This document shows, in pieces, positions 15,797-25,567 of a stretch of 53,199 bases of DNA. The translations under genes and the position numbers were made by a program. Source of the stretch: an uncultured Novosphingobium sp. (GTDB taxonomy: Bacteria > Pseudomonadota > Alphaproteobacteria > Sphingomonadales > Sphingomonadaceae); NCBI GenBank assembly GCA_946886365.1, contig CAMPIM010000005.1, forward strand, positions 1-53,199, given 5' to 3'. The notes below the pieces were generated by a model, which was not told the DNA's origin, searched no databases, and saw nothing but the letters and a program-made list of their open reading frames with translations. Position 1 is the stretch's first letter; every line of letters starts with the position of its first letter.

Positions 15797-16770
15797 GCTC
15801 GCAGCAACTCGGCCGGGGTGGTCTGCACATAGAAATCCAGCCGCCGCAGATAGGCCAGCGGGTCCTTGCGCGTCACCAGCGCGTCGGCGGGCGTGTTGAT
15901 CCAGTCATAGGCCCGCGTCAGCAGGAAGCGGAGCGCCGCGCCACGGCACAGGATCGGGAAGGCGGCCTGCTCGGCATCCGAAAGCCCGTGCGCCGCCTGA
16001 TAGCCAGCGAGCATTGCGGCCGACCGATCGGCAAAGAAGTGCGCGCCATCATTGCTGAACACCCATGCGCTGTGCGTGACGGCCAGGTCATAGGCGCGGA
16101 TATCGGTGCAGCTGAAATAAAAGTCGATCAGGCCCGTCACCTCATCGCCCAGCATCAGCACATTGTCGGGGAAAAGGTCCGCGTGAATGACGGCGCGCGG
16201 CAGCTCGGCGGGCCAGTGCGCGTCGAGATAGGCAAGTTCATCCGTGACCCGCTGGCCAAGGCCGGGCGCGATATCATCGAAATGATCGCCGCACTTTGCC
16301 GCCAGATCGTGCCAGCCAGCGATGTCGAGCGCGTTGCGGCGTTCGCCCGCAAAGCCTTCCGCCGCGCGATGCAGCTGGCCCAGCGCCGCGCCTGCGGCTT
16401 TCGCCTGTCCGGCGGTAGGCTCGGTGACGGATATGCCGGTCAGGAACTCGATCAGGCAGGCGGGCCTTCCGCCCAGCTGTTGCAGGCGCTTGCCCTCCCG
16501 ATCAGCGATGAAGCGCGGCACCAGGCAGCCGCGCGCGCCGAGATGATCGAGCAGGTCCATGAAAAAGGGCAGGTCGGCCTCATCCACCCGCTTCTCGTAC
16601 AGGGTGAGGATATAGCGGTGGCCATTGCCATCAGCGCCGGTGGTTTCCAGCAGATAATTGCTGTTTTCCACCCCCTCGGCGATCCCCTTGGCGGAGACCA
16701 GCCGCCCCGCGTCATAGCGGGTCAGGAAGGCGTCGATTTCCTCGGCCGGGACATGGGTGTAGACCGCCAT
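15793..16770 (-). CDS. thrB: Homoserine kinase (ThrB, aminoglycoside-phosphotransferase fold)
   Basis: 325 residues. Phosphorylates L-homoserine with ATP in threonine synthesis. This is the APH-fold type of homoserine kinase, not the GHMP type: it starts [16 protein letters not shown], has the ENSNYLL strand, the catalytic loop H196-x-D198 with N203 (HADLFPDN), and the metal-binding D216 (LIDFYF). Four bases separate it from ispH and its stop overlaps the rnhA start. Confidence 0.93.
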   Translation of the reverse strand: MAVYTHVPAEEIDAFLTRYDAGRLVSAKGIAEGVENSNYLLETTGADGNGHRYILTLYEKRVDEADLPFFMDLLDHLGARGCLVPRFIADREGKRLQQLGGRPACLIEFLTGISVTEPTAGQAKAAGAALGQLHRAAEGFAGERRNALDIAGWHDLAAKCGDHFDDIAPGLGQRVTDELAYLDAHWPAELPRAVIHADLFPDNVLMLGDEVTGLIDFYFSCTDIRAYDLAVTHSAWVFSNDGAHFFADRSAAMLAGYQAAHGLSDAEQAAFPILCRGAALRFLLTRAYDWINTPADALVTRKDPLAYLRRLDFYVQTTPAELLRA

Positions 16771-16774
16771 AGCC

Positions 16775-17722
16775 TTACGCCGCTCCCAATTCGCGGGGAA
16801 GCTTGAACGAGATGGTTTCGCGCGCCGTCTCTACCTGCTCCTCCGTCACGTCGAATCGGGCGGCGAGCCGGTCCACGACTTCGCGTACCAGTATCTCGGG
16901 GGCTGAAGCGCCTGCGGTCAGGCCGAGGGTCGCTACATTCTCCAGCCACGCAAAATCGATGTCGTCCGCGCGCTGGATCAACCGGGCTGGCGTGCCCTCG
17001 CGTTCGGCGACCTCGACCAGACGCAGCGAGTTGGAGCTGTTGGGCGCGCCGATCACATAGACCGCGTCGCAGGCGGCGGCGATCGCCTTCACGGCTGCCT
17101 GTCGGTTCGACGTCGCGTAGCAGATGTCCTCGCCCTTGGGCGCGTGGATCGACGGGAATCGGCGCTGAAGCGCTTCGACGATCGCCGCCGTATCGTCCAC
17201 CGACAGGGTGGTTTGAGTCAGAAAGGCAAGATTGTCGGGATTTTCGGGGATGAAGCTCTCCGCATCCTCGACCGTTTCGATCAATGTCATGTTGCCTGCA
17301 TCGACCTGCCCGAAGGTGCCGACGACCTCGGGATGTCCCTTGTGACCAATGAACAGAATATGGCGCCCTGCCTCGACCTGCCGCTCTGCCTGCCGGTGCA
17401 CCTTGCTGACCAATGGGCAGGTGGCGTCCAGATAATCAAGGCCGCGTTCTTCCGCCTTTGCGGGCACCGCCTTGGGCACGCCATGGGCGGAAAAGACCAC
17501 GGGCACGCCGTCGGGCACCTGATCCAGTTCCTCGACGAAAATCGCGCCCTGCGCCCGCAGATTGTCCACGACATATTTATTATGGACGATCTCGTGTCGG
17601 ACATAGACGGGCGCGCCATATTTCTCGATCGCCTTTTCGACGATGATGATGGCGCGGTCCACGCCAGCGCAAAAGCCGCGCGGGGCGGCGATCAATAGCT
17701 TTAAGGGAAGACGGGCGGTCAT
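16775..17722 (-). CDS. ispH: 4-hydroxy-3-methylbut-2-enyl diphosphate reductase
   Basis: 315 residues. IspH carries out the last step of the MEP isoprenoid pathway, giving IPP and DMAPP. The three iron-sulphur cluster cysteines are present: C18 (GFCAG), C102 (ATCPLV) and C201 ([10 protein letters not shown]). The substrate-binding SAHG and TSN motifs are also present. It is first in the operon with thrB and rnhA. Confidence 0.96.
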   Translation of the reverse strand: MTARLPLKLLIAAPRGFCAGVDRAIIIVEKAIEKYGAPVYVRHEIVHNKYVVDNLRAQGAIFVEELDQVPDGVPVVFSAHGVPKAVPAKAEERGLDYLDATCPLVSKVHRQAERQVEAGRHILFIGHKGHPEVVGTFGQVDAGNMTLIETVEDAESFIPENPDNLAFLTQTTLSVDDTAAIVEALQRRFPSIHAPKGEDICYATSNRQAAVKAIAAACDAVYVIGAPNSSNSLRLVEVAEREGTPARLIQRADDIDFAWLENVATLGLTAGASAPEILVREVVDRLAARFDVTEEQVETARETISFKLPRELGAA

Positions 17723-17843
17723 GGCTGCCGCTTAGGCCAATGTCGCGCCGGAAGGAAGGGGTGAGGGGAGGCACGTTCCTTTCGGTTGCGTGAGCGGCGG
17801 GGTGCGGATAAGAAGCCCCAGCCTGTTCCCAAGGGATTGCCTC

Positions 17844-18482
17844 GTGACCTTTTCTCGACTTGCGCTGACCGGAATGCTCGCCCTTGCCCTTGCGGGCTGC
17901 TCGCGCCGGGGAGAAATCGATGCCACGGGTGGCGTCGTCGCCGTCCGATCGGCCTGCCCGACCGCCGCGATCCCCGCCTATACGGGTGACGTGACGCTGT
18001 TCAATCCGGCTGGCAGTACCGATGCCCGCGCGATCGATGTGGTGGCAAACATCACCGACCTGCGCGCCACCTGCTCGGAAGGCGCGCAATTCTACAGCGA
18101 GGCGACCTTCACGGTGAACGCTCGCCGTTCCGACGCCACCGCCGCGCGGCAGGTGACGCTGCCCTTCTTCTCCGCCGTGGTGCGTGGCGGCAACGCCGTC
18201 GTCGCCAAGCGCGTCGGTCAGGTCGTGCTGGACTTCCCCGCAGGTCAGTATCGCGCCACCGCGACCGCGAAGGCAGGCTCCTATGTCGATAAGGCCGCAG
18301 CGACGCTGCCCGCCGACATTCAGGCGAAGATCACGCAGAAGCGCAAGGCGGGCGATGCCGACGCGGCCATCGATCCCTTCGCCCAGCCCGACGTCAAGGC
18401 GGCGCTGCAACGAACCAGTTTCGAGCTGCTCGTGGGCTTCAACCTGACCCAGGACCAGCTCCGATATAACGCGACACGTTAA
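17844..18482 (+). CDS. Conserved lipoprotein, unknown function
   Basis: 212 residues starting at GTG 17844, chosen because AAGGGA (17831-17836) lies seven bases upstream and the protein then begins with a proper lipoprotein signal: hydrophobic LALTGMLALALAGC, lipidated C19. The mature part has no recognised catalytic motif; it is beta-rich in appearance, with the repeated idea of ADIT/NITDLRA strands and a later helix-rich Ala/Lys segment. It lies just upstream of argS, divergent from ispH. Function unknown. Confidence 0.75.
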   Translation: MTFSRLALTGMLALALAGCSRRGEIDATGGVVAVRSACPTAAIPAYTGDVTLFNPAGSTDARAIDVVANITDLRATCSEGAQFYSEATFTVNARRSDATAARQVTLPFFSAVVRGGNAVVAKRVGQVVLDFPAGQYRATATAKAGSYVDKAAATLPADIQAKITQKRKAGDADAAIDPFAQPDVKAALQRTSFELLVGFNLTQDQLRYNATR

Positions 18483-18500
18483 AAGCGAACCCAATCTTCC

Positions 18501-18526
18501 GTTCGCCCTGAGCTTGTCGAAGGGCT
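18501..18526. repeat. Sphingomonad-type short repeat (GTTCGCCCTGAGC...)
   Basis: GTTCGCCCTGAGCTTGTCGA followed by AGGGCT. GCCCT and AGGGC form a short stem. Variants of this sequence, often read on the other strand as TTCGACAAGCTCAGG, are very common between genes in Sphingomonas-like genomes. It lies between the lipoprotein gene and argS. Confidence 0.6.
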
Positions 18527-18603
18527 CTACTTCTTGCAGGGAAGGATGAGGCTTCGATTTTAGCCCAGCCCGGACGGGTCTTGTGCTTTTCGAGGAAACA
18601 CCC

Positions 18604-20331
18604 TTGTCTCTCTACATTCGTTTCACTGCCCATCTGAATGCCGTGCTGGACGCGCTGGAGGCGGATGGCACCTTGCCCGCTGGCCTCAATCGCAAGCCGG
18701 TCACGGTCGAGCCGCCCCGCGATGCCAGCCATGGCGACCTCGCCACCAATGCGGCCATGGTCCTCGCCAAGCCCGCAGGCACCAACCCGCGCGCGCTGGC
18801 GGAAAAGATCGTCGCGGGCCTGCAAAAGCTGGACGAGGTGGAAAGCGCCACAATCGCTGGCCCCGGCTTCATCAACCTGACGCTGAACGACGCCACCTGG
18901 CGCGCGGAACTGGCGGCGATTCACGCCGAGGCTGCGGATTACGGCCGGTCAGACACGGGCAAGGGCGTCACCGTCAACGTCGAATATGTCTCCGCCAACC
19001 CCACCGGCCCCATGCATATGGGCCATTGCCGGGGCGCTGTCGTCGGCGACGCGCTCGCGACCCTGCTCGAATATGCCGGGCACAAGGTCATCCGCGAATA
19101 TTATATCAATGACGCAGGCGGGCAGGTCGATGTGCTCGCCCGCTCAGCCCATGTCCGCTACCGCGAGGCGCTGGGCGAGGATGTGGGCGCGATCCCCGAA
19201 GGCCTCTATCCTGGCGACTATCTTGTCCCCGTCGGCCAGGCGCTCGCCGCTGAATATGGCGACAAGTTCGTAAGCGTGCCCGAAGCCGAGTGGCTCGTCC
19301 CCTTCCGCACCAAGGCCGTCGCTGCCATGATGGAGATGATCCGCAGCGATCTCGCCCTGCTCGGCATCCACCACGACATCTTCGCGTCCGAAGCCGAACT
19401 GCAAGCCGCCGGGAAGCCGGAAGCCGCCGAAAAGTGGCTGCGCGAGCATGACCTCGTCTATGACGGCGTGCTTGAAGCCCCCAAGGGGGAAACGCCCGAA
19501 GATTGGGAGCCTGTCGAGCTCCCGCTGTTCCGCTCCACCAAGTTCGGCGACGATCAGGACCGCCCGATCAAGAAGTCGAACGGCGCCTGGACCTATTTCG
19601 GCGCGGACATGGCTTATCATTTCCAGAAGGCGCAGACCGCCGACCAGCTGATCGACATCTGGGGCGCGGACCATGCCGGTACAGTGAAGCGCATCCAGGC
19701 CGCCGTCGCCGCGCTGACGGAAGGCAAGGCGCGCTTTGACGTCAAGCTCATCCAGATGGTCCGCCTGCTGCGCGATGGCGACCCGGTGAAGATGTCCAAG
19801 CGCGCGGGCAATTTCGTGACGCTGGCCGACGTCGTGCGCGAAGTGGGCAAGGACGTCGTTCGCTTCACCATGCTGACGCGCAAGGCCGACGCTCAGATGG
19901 ACTTCGACTTCGCCAAGGTGGTGGAAGCATCGAAGGACAATCCCGTATTCTACGTCCAATATGCCCATGCCCGCATTTCCTCGCTCGGCCGCCGCGCGGA
20001 GGAGGCGGGAATGGACCTTCCTGCACCCGACCTGTCCCGCCTTGGGACGGAGGAACTTAACCTTGTTAAGTTGGCGGCGCAGTTCCCCCGGGTGGTGGAA
20101 GGGGCGGCTTCGGCCCGTGAACCCCACAGGATCGCCTTTTATCTCAACGACTTGGCGTCCGCGTTCCACAGCTGGTGGAATTTGGGCAACGACAATCCGC
20201 GCGCCCGCGTCATCCTGGCGGACGATCCGGGAGTAACTTCTGCGCGCCTTTTCTTAAGCCGCGGAATCGGGCAAATAATCCGTAATGGCCTGGCCCTGAT
20301 GGGCGTGGCCGCGTTGACGGAAATGCAATAG
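18604..20331 (+). CDS. argS: Arginyl-tRNA synthetase
   Basis: 575 residues from a TTG start. GAGGA at 18592-18596 lies seven bases upstream of TTG 18604; the GTG at 18583 has no such site, so TTG is preferred. It is a class Ia synthetase with an N-terminal Add-1 domain, the HIGH-type motif HMGH (about 138-141) in SANPTGPMHMGH, the KMSKS-type motif KMSK (396-399), and a C-terminal DALR anticodon-binding domain. It charges tRNA-Arg. It starts the conserved argS-SPOR-nagZ-scpAB-tatABC block. Confidence 0.96.
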   Translation: MSLYIRFTAHLNAVLDALEADGTLPAGLNRKPVTVEPPRDASHGDLATNAAMVLAKPAGTNPRALAEKIVAGLQKLDEVESATIAGPGFINLTLNDATWRAELAAIHAEAADYGRSDTGKGVTVNVEYVSANPTGPMHMGHCRGAVVGDALATLLEYAGHKVIREYYINDAGGQVDVLARSAHVRYREALGEDVGAIPEGLYPGDYLVPVGQALAAEYGDKFVSVPEAEWLVPFRTKAVAAMMEMIRSDLALLGIHHDIFASEAELQAAGKPEAAEKWLREHDLVYDGVLEAPKGETPEDWEPVELPLFRSTKFGDDQDRPIKKSNGAWTYFGADMAYHFQKAQTADQLIDIWGADHAGTVKRIQAAVAALTEGKARFDVKLIQMVRLLRDGDPVKMSKRAGNFVTLADVVREVGKDVVRFTMLTRKADAQMDFDFAKVVEASKDNPVFYVQYAHARISSLGRRAEEAGMDLPAPDLSRLGTEELNLVKLAAQFPRVVEGAASAREPHRIAFYLNDLASAFHSWWNLGNDNPRARVILADDPGVTSARLFLSRGIGQIIRNGLALMGVAALTEMQ

Positions 20332-20352
20332 CCAAGGCGGAGGCACGGATAA

Positions 20353-21063
20353 ATGGGCGACTTTGCGAGGGGGCGGCTCGATCTGGACGACGACGAGCGT
20401 CTGCCCTGGCTGGAGCCTGGTATCGAGGAAGAGGAGGATGAGGGGCTTTCGCCTGTCCGCCTGCTCGGCTTCATCCTGGTTGCGCTCGTCCTGCTGGGCG
20501 GCGTGGTCGCTGGCGTCTGGCTTCTCAAGAATCGTTCGGCAGGCGGCGGCGAAGGCAAGCTGATCGCCGCGCCTGCGGGCGACTACAAGGTTCCCGCGCG
20601 CGAGGCCGATGCGAAGAAGTTCGAGGGCGAGGGCGATGCCAGCTTCGCCGCCAGCGAAGGCGTCTTGCGCGACGGCCGGATCGATCCCAGCCGCGTGCCC
20701 GAAGCGCCGGTCACCGCCACGGGTCCTGCAAAGACACGGCAGGCCGTGCCCGGCAAACCATCGCAGAGCGTTACCGCGCGCGTCGCCGACGAAACCAACG
20801 TCCGCCCCGCCGCCGCGCAGCCCGTGCACAAGGGCGGGGCCGTGATCCAGCTCGGCGCCTATGGCAGCCAGTCCGGCGCGCGCGATGCCTGGACCCGCCT
20901 CTCCAAACGCTTCGCCTATCTCGCCCCGCTCACCATGTCGGTCGAGCCTACGGAAGTCGGCGGCAGCACCCTCTACCGCCTGCGCGCGACGGCGGGGGCT
21001 CAGGCGAACACGCTCTGCGGCAAGCTGAAGGTTGCTGGTGAGAGTTGCCTAGTTGTGAATTGA
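20353..21063 (+). CDS. SPOR domain inner-membrane protein
   Basis: 236 residues: an acidic cytoplasmic N terminus, one transmembrane helix (about 37-58), a periplasmic linker, then a SPOR domain (about 162-236) beginning VIQLGAYGSQSGARDAW. SPOR domains bind denuded glycan strands at septa, so this is probably a division- or remodelling-associated factor. It follows argS by 21 bases, a conserved alphaproteobacterial pairing. Normally nagZ follows directly; here a DUF559 cassette intervenes. Confidence 0.88.
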   Translation: MGDFARGRLDLDDDERLPWLEPGIEEEEDEGLSPVRLLGFILVALVLLGGVVAGVWLLKNRSAGGGEGKLIAAPAGDYKVPAREADAKKFEGEGDASFAASEGVLRDGRIDPSRVPEAPVTATGPAKTRQAVPGKPSQSVTARVADETNVRPAAAQPVHKGGAVIQLGAYGSQSGARDAWTRLSKRFAYLAPLTMSVEPTEVGGSTLYRLRATAGAQANTLCGKLKVAGESCLVVN

Positions 21064-21068
21064 CGAGA

Positions 21069-21095
21069 ACTCCCTCTCCCCTTCAGGGGAGAGGG
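21069..21095 (+). repeat. Palindromic repeat, left copy flanking the DUF559 gene
   Basis: Core stem CCCTCTCCCC (21072-21081), loop TTCA, GGGGAGAGGG (21086-21095). The 27-base unit is identical, in inverted orientation, to 21478-21504. Downstream of it a further GGGAGAGGGG (21115-21124) supplies the ribosome-binding site of the DUF559 gene, so the repeat and gene are physically merged. Confidence 0.8.
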
Positions 21096-21131
21096 TGCCG
21101 AGCGTAGCGAAGGCGGGAGAGGGGAACGCCG

Positions 21132-21506
21132 GTGCGCGATCGAAAATCGCTAGGTTTTGCAAAGCAACTGCGATCCAGCTTAACGCCCGCAGAAGCGCGC
21201 CTCTGGTATCACCTGTGCGCCAAGCGTTTCTCTGGCGCTAAGTTCCGCCGCCAAAGTGTGATCGGCCCGTTCATCGCCGATTTCACCTGTCGGGCGGCGA
21301 TGCTGATCATCGAGATTGACGGCGATACGCACGGTTCAACTACTGAGTACGACGCAGATCGCACTGCCTATCTAAGCGAGCAAGGCTGGCAGGTGCTGCG
21401 CTTCACCAACACAGACGTTATGCAGAACGTAGAGGCCGTCCTGTCCATGATGGCGCAGCGCCTTCCCCTCTCCCCGGCCCTCTCCCCTGAAGGGGAGAGG
21501 GAGTAA
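21132..21506 (+). CDS. DUF559 (VSR-like endonuclease fold) protein
   Basis: 124 residues. The body matches DUF559: LRSSLTPAEARLWYHL, then FRRQSVIGPFIADFTC, LIIEIDGDTHG (acidic E-I-D-G-D as a possible metal site) and VLRFTNTDV. The fold is related to very-short-patch-repair endonucleases. The last ~13 residues (PLSPALSPEGERE) are encoded by the right-hand palindromic repeat, and the stop TAA begins at its last base. The start is GTG 21132, with its ribosome site in repeat-like sequence. It interrupts the argS-SPOR-nagZ-scp-tat synteny and looks like an acquired cassette. Cellular role unknown. Confidence 0.82.
   Translation: MRDRKSLGFAKQLRSSLTPAEARLWYHLCAKRFSGAKFRRQSVIGPFIADFTCRAAMLIIEIDGDTHGSTTEYDADRTAYLSEQGWQVLRFTNTDVMQNVEAVLSMMAQRLPLSPALSPEGERE
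21478..21504 (-). repeat. Palindromic repeat, right copy flanking the DUF559 gene
   Basis: CCCTCTCCCC (21478-21487), loop TGAA, GGGGAGAGGG (21492-21501), then AGT. It is the exact reverse complement of the left 27-base unit. It encodes the C terminus of the DUF559 protein and contributes the first base of its stop codon. Confidence 0.8.
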
Positions 21507-21574
21507 CGTCTCTCCAATACTCGCCCCAACAACCCCTTCGACACGACGCTCCTTCGCCGCTACCATCCGCCCTC

Positions 21575-22588
21575 ATGAAACCGGTAATCTACGGCCTCTC
21601 CGGCGAGACGCTCACCCCTGACGAACGCGCCTTCTTCGCCGACGCCCAGCCTGCGGGCTATATCCTCTTCCGCCGCAATATCGCCGACCGCGCCCAATTA
21701 CGCGCGCTGACGGACGACCTGCGCGCCCTCCACGGCCGCGACGATCTGCTAATCATGATCGATCAGGAAGGCGGCCGCGTCGCCCGCATGCAGGCGCCCG
21801 TCTGGCCGAGCTTCCCGCCCGGCGCCGTATTCGATCGCCTCTATGACATCGCCCCGTCCAGCGCGATCGCCGCCGCCCGCGCCAATGCGCATGGCATCGC
21901 GGTGACACTGGCCGAAGTGGGCATCAATGTCGATGCGCTCCCCCTGCTCGATGTGCGGCAGGACGGGGCCAGCGACATCATGGGCGACCGCACCTTGGGC
22001 GCCGAGCCGATGCGGGTCGCCGCGCTTGGGCGCGCCACTCTCGAAGGATTGGCCAGGGGCGGGGTCGTCGGCATCATCAAGCATATGCCAGGCCATGGCC
22101 GCGCGATGGTGGACAGCCATCATGAATTGCCGATCGTGACCGCGAGCGAGGAAGAACTCGCCATCGACCTCGCGCCCTTCCAGACATTGAAGGCCGCACC
22201 GATCGGCATGACCGCCCATGTCATCTATACCAGTTGGGACCCGGACCTGCCCGCCAGCCTCTCCGCCTCGGTGATCGAAACGATCATTCGTCAGCGGATC
22301 GGCTTTAACGGCCTTCTCATGTCGGACGACCTCGACATGAAGGCACTGAACGGCAGCATTCCCGAATTGGCGGCGGGCGTCGTCGCGGCCGGGTGTGACT
22401 TGGCGCTCAACTGCTGGGCGCGGATGGAAGACATGATCGGCATCGCCAATAGTCTTCCCGATATCAGCACGCAGTCGAAGGCCCGGCTAGACCGCGCCAT
22501 GGCGTCGGCGCAACTCGATCAGGACAGCCCGTCCCTCGAACAGCTTCTCGCCACCCGCGACAGCCTGCTCTCCGTGGTGGCTGCGTGA
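21575..22588 (+). CDS. nagZ: Beta-N-acetylhexosaminidase NagZ (GH3)
   Basis: 337 residues, full length for the cytosolic GH3 enzyme that removes N-acetylglucosamine from anhydro-muropeptides in peptidoglycan recycling. It has the loop motif KHMPGHG (169-175) with the D180-S-H182 acid/base dyad, and the SDDL segment carrying the nucleophile Asp (D251/D252). DQEGGRVARM near residue 64 is the typical substrate-binding strand. It belongs to the argS-tat synteny block. Confidence 0.94.
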   Translation: MKPVIYGLSGETLTPDERAFFADAQPAGYILFRRNIADRAQLRALTDDLRALHGRDDLLIMIDQEGGRVARMQAPVWPSFPPGAVFDRLYDIAPSSAIAAARANAHGIAVTLAEVGINVDALPLLDVRQDGASDIMGDRTLGAEPMRVAALGRATLEGLARGGVVGIIKHMPGHGRAMVDSHHELPIVTASEEELAIDLAPFQTLKAAPIGMTAHVIYTSWDPDLPASLSASVIETIIRQRIGFNGLLMSDDLDMKALNGSIPELAAGVVAAGCDLALNCWARMEDMIGIANSLPDISTQSKARLDRAMASAQLDQDSPSLEQLLATRDSLLSVVAA

Positions 22589-22674
22589 AGGCGAACGCCA
22601 TCCGCCATCTTTCCGCGCCTCCGCGTGAAAAATCACTCTTCGCGCAGCCCACGCGCCAGAGAGCCGCCTGAACC

Positions 22675-23457
22675 ATGGACGACCTCTTCATCCCTCCGCC
22701 GCAACCGCGCGAAGACATGCTGAACGTCAGCTTCGAAAGCTGGGAAGGGCCGCTCGATCTTCTTCTCGCGCTGGCCCGGTCGCAAAAGGTCGATCTGCGG
22801 GAAATCTCCATCCTCGCGCTGGTCGAACAATATCTGGCCCATATTGAGGGCGCGCGGAAGCTGAAGCTGGAGCTGGCGGCCGATTATCTGGTGATGGCGG
22901 CGTGGCTCGCTTACCTCAAATCCTCGCTGCTGCTGCCTAAGCAAGCGCAGCCCGATCCCAACCCCGACGAACTGGCGCTGCGCCTGCAATTGCGGCTCCA
23001 GCGGTTACAGGCCATGCGGGAAGCTGGTGCCCGCCTGATGGCGCGCGACCGCGTCGGCCGGGACGTGTTCGTCCGCCCCCGTCCGGAGGGGCTTCGCCTC
23101 GTGCGCAAGGCGAAATGGGCCGCCAGCCTCTACGATCTTCTGCAATGCTATGGGCAGGTGCGCGCGCGGACGCAGCCCGTCGTTCACATGGTCGTCGCCC
23201 GGCCGGTGATGACACTCGACGAAGCCATTCAGCGTGTCGGCGCGCTGGTCGGGTCGGCGATCGACTGGACGGTGCTGGAATCCTTCCTGCCCGATGGTCA
23301 GGATGGGCCGATGGCGAAATCCGCGCTCGCCAGCAGCTTTGTCGCGGCGCTGGAACTGGCGCGGCAGGGGCGGCTGGAAATCCAGCAGGACGGCATTTTC
23401 GAGCCCATTTACCTGCGCGCCGCGCCACCGGAACAAAATGGGGGACGTTTGTTGTAA
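22675..23457 (+). CDS. scpA: Segregation and condensation protein A
   Basis: 260 residues. The kleisin subunit of the Smc-ScpAB condensin. It has the N-terminal FESWEGPLDLLLALARSQKVD motif split across an alpha helix, then a long helical middle and a C-terminal winged-helix segment (about 170-250). Its stop TAA shares one base with the scpB ATG. It lies 86 bases after nagZ. A few codons of plausible Pro-rich start precede the family core. Confidence 0.93.
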   Translation: MDDLFIPPPQPREDMLNVSFESWEGPLDLLLALARSQKVDLREISILALVEQYLAHIEGARKLKLELAADYLVMAAWLAYLKSSLLLPKQAQPDPNPDELALRLQLRLQRLQAMREAGARLMARDRVGRDVFVRPRPEGLRLVRKAKWAASLYDLLQCYGQVRARTQPVVHMVVARPVMTLDEAIQRVGALVGSAIDWTVLESFLPDGQDGPMAKSALASSFVAALELARQGRLEIQQDGIFEPIYLRAAPPEQNGGRLL

Positions 23458-24047
23458 TGCAGGAACCGGACGATTTCATGCGCGCGGTGGAGGCCGCCCT
23501 GTTCGTTGCTGAACATCCGTTGACCACCGTCGAATTGCGGCAGCATGTGGGGGATGCCGGGGACATCGCCGCCGTGCTTGCCGCGCTGTCGGATCATTAT
23601 GCCGGGCGTGGCATCAATCTGGTCGAACGGGGCGGGCGCTGGCATTTTCAGACGGCGGCGGATCTTGCCCATATATTGCGGCGGGAAAAGGATGAGACTC
23701 GCAAACTGTCCCGCGCCGCGATGGAGACGCTGGCCATCATCGCCTATCATGAACCTGTCAGCCGCGCGGAGGTCGAGGCCATTCGCGGCGTGCAGGTGGC
23801 CAAGGGAACGCTGGACGTGCTGATGGAAGCGGGCTGGGTCCGGCCAGCGGGCAGGCGGGAAGTGCCGGGCCGTCCACTGATTTACGCCACCACGCACGAA
23901 TTTCTGTCACATTTCGGTCTTAGCAGCCGCCGGGATCTGCCGGGCATGGACGATCTGCGCGCTGCCGGATTGCTCGATCCCGTCGATCTCGCGCTGGAGG
24001 GCCTGGGGGCTCAATCCGTTCTGGAAAATGATGAGGAAGAAGCCTAG
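23457..24047 (+). CDS. scpB: Segregation and condensation protein B
   Basis: 196 residues from ATG 23457, overlapping the scpA stop by one base (TAATG), so it is translationally coupled. A purine-rich GGGGGAC lies about ten bases upstream. It has two winged-helix domains with the family signatures [10 protein letters not shown] and [20 protein letters not shown], plus [17 protein letters not shown]. The C-terminal acidic tail ends NDEEEA. Together with ScpA it forms the condensin kleisin complex. Confidence 0.93.
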   Translation: MQEPDDFMRAVEAALFVAEHPLTTVELRQHVGDAGDIAAVLAALSDHYAGRGINLVERGGRWHFQTAADLAHILRREKDETRKLSRAAMETLAIIAYHEPVSRAEVEAIRGVQVAKGTLDVLMEAGWVRPAGRREVPGRPLIYATTHEFLSHFGLSSRRDLPGMDDLRAAGLLDPVDLALEGLGAQSVLENDEEEA

Positions 24048-24076
24048 AAAGGGCTTACTGTCAGGAGAAAGTTAAA

Positions 24077-24319
24077 ATGGGTTCCTTTTCGTTGATGCAC
24101 TGGGTCATCGTTCTCCTGGTGGTCATGCTGTTGTTTGGCGGCGGCCGTATTTCTGGGCTGATGGGCGACGTTGCCAAGGGCATCAAGAGCTTCAAGAAGG
24201 GTATGGCCGACGATGACGACGACATCGCGCCCGCCAAGCCTGCTACGCGGATCGAAGGACATCGTGTTCCTGAACAGGACGCACCGACCGCCACGTCCGA
24301 AGAAAAGACCAAGGCCTGA
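24077..24319 (+). CDS. tatA: Sec-independent protein translocase TatA
   Basis: 80 residues: one N-terminal helix (about 4-22), a short hinge with GGGRI, then the amphipathic helix [19 protein letters not shown], and an acidic/Lys-rich tail. TatA forms the pore ring for folded, twin-arginine substrates. AGGAGA precedes the ATG. Confidence 0.94.
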   Translation: MGSFSLMHWVIVLLVVMLLFGGGRISGLMGDVAKGIKSFKKGMADDDDDIAPAKPATRIEGHRVPEQDAPTATSEEKTKA

Positions 24320-24350
24320 TTTTCATTTCACGCCCAAGCGGTAGGCGCGC

Positions 24351-24776
24351 ATGTTCGATATCGGTTCGACCGAACTTCTGCTGATCGTGATCGTCGCGGT
24401 GGTCGTGATCGGTCCAAAGGATTTGCCGCGCGCCTTGTACAAGGTGGGGCAGATCGTCGGCAAGGCGCGCGGAATGGCGCGCCATTTCCGTACCGGCATC
24501 GATGCCATGGTGCGGGAAGTCGAGGTGGAAGAACTGGAAAAGAAGTGGGCCGATCAGAACCGGCGCATCATGCAGGAACATCCTGCCGACGCGTCCGCCA
24601 CTCCCGTGATGGAGCCATTGCCGGCCTCTTCGCGCGATCCCGCGCCCGCCGCCACCACATCTCCGCCGCCCTTCGTGGCGCAATCGGCTCCTGTCGCTCC
24701 GGCCCCTGCCGCCGACGGTCCACCCTATATCGCGGCGCAGTCCGCTCCGGCCGGTAAGGGCGACGCGCAGGCATGA
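24351..24776 (+). CDS. tatB: Sec-independent protein translocase TatB
   Basis: 141 residues. Starts [12 protein letters not shown] with the conserved Glu in the N-terminal helix, then [12 protein letters not shown] and the amphipathic [14 protein letters not shown] helix. The C-terminal third is Pro/Ala-rich and disordered. TatB forms the substrate receptor with TatC. It overlaps tatC by four bases (ATGA). Confidence 0.94.
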   Translation: MFDIGSTELLLIVIVAVVVIGPKDLPRALYKVGQIVGKARGMARHFRTGIDAMVREVEVEELEKKWADQNRRIMQEHPADASATPVMEPLPASSRDPAPAATTSPPPFVAQSAPVAPAPAADGPPYIAAQSAPAGKGDAQA

Positions 24777-25567
24777 AGGACATCGACGATTCCAAGGCGC
24801 CGTTGCTCGACCATCTGATCGAACTACGCGGGCGCCTTCTGAAATGCGTATGGGCGTTGTTCATCACCGGCGCGGTCTGTTTCTATTTTTCAGACAAGCT
24901 ATTCGCCTTTCTGGTGCATCCGCTTAAGGAAGCCTTTGGCGACGCGGGCGGGCGGCTGGTCTATACCAAGCTGTACGAGGCCTTTTTCGTGCAGGTGAAG
25001 GTGGCGATCTTCGGCGCTTTTTGCATCTCCTTCCCGATCATCGCGAACCAGCTCTGGGCCTTCATCGCTCCGGGCCTTTATGCCAAGGAAAAGAAGGCGT
25101 TACTGCCATTTCTGGTGATGACCCCGGTGCTGTTCCTGATGGGCGCCAGCCTGGCTTATTATATCGTGATGCCGACCGCGTTCCATTTTTTCCTTGGATT
25201 TCAAGGAAAAAGCAGCGGTCTCCAGGTAGAGGCGCTCCCCAGCGCCGATGCCTACCTTACGTTAGTTATGCAGTTCATCCTTGCATTCGGCATCAGCTTC
25301 CTGATGCCCGTCCTGCTGATGCTGCTCAATCGCGCCGGTTTCGTCACCCGCGCCCAGTTGATTGGCCTGCGCCGCTACATGATCGTCGGCGCCTTCATTC
25401 TCGCCGCCGTACTGACGCCGCCCGACGTCGTGTCGCAGCTGATGCTCGCCATTCCCCTATTGCTGCTTTACGAAATCACGATCGTCGCGATCTGGTTCAC
25501 CGATCGCAAGCAGGCCCGCGAAGCCGCAGCCGCAGCCACGGACGGAGCCGACGCTTCCACCAGCTAA
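24773..25567 (+). CDS. tatC: Sec-independent protein translocase TatC
   Basis: 264 residues with six predicted membrane helices and the family opening [13 protein letters not shown] (conserved Glu and Arg for signal-peptide binding). An F-x-x-P-I segment after the second helix and [10 protein letters not shown] are also conserved. It completes the tatABC operon that ends the argS-SPOR-nagZ-scpAB-tat block. Its stop codon lies within the T-tract of the opposite-strand entericidin terminator. Confidence 0.95.
   Translation: MKDIDDSKAPLLDHLIELRGRLLKCVWALFITGAVCFYFSDKLFAFLVHPLKEAFGDAGGRLVYTKLYEAFFVQVKVAIFGAFCISFPIIANQLWAFIAPGLYAKEKKALLPFLVMTPVLFLMGASLAYYIVMPTAFHFFLGFQGKSSGLQVEALPSADAYLTLVMQFILAFGISFLMPVLLMLLNRAGFVTRAQLIGLRRYMIVGAFILAAVLTPPDVVSQLMLAIPLLLLYEITIVAIWFTDRKQAREAAAAATDGADASTS

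Noticed and set aside
23115..23456. Extended N terminus for ScpB starting inside scpA
   Set aside because: The extra 114 residues are Arg-rich and out of frame with scpA; ATG 23457, coupled to the scpA stop, gives the normal family start.
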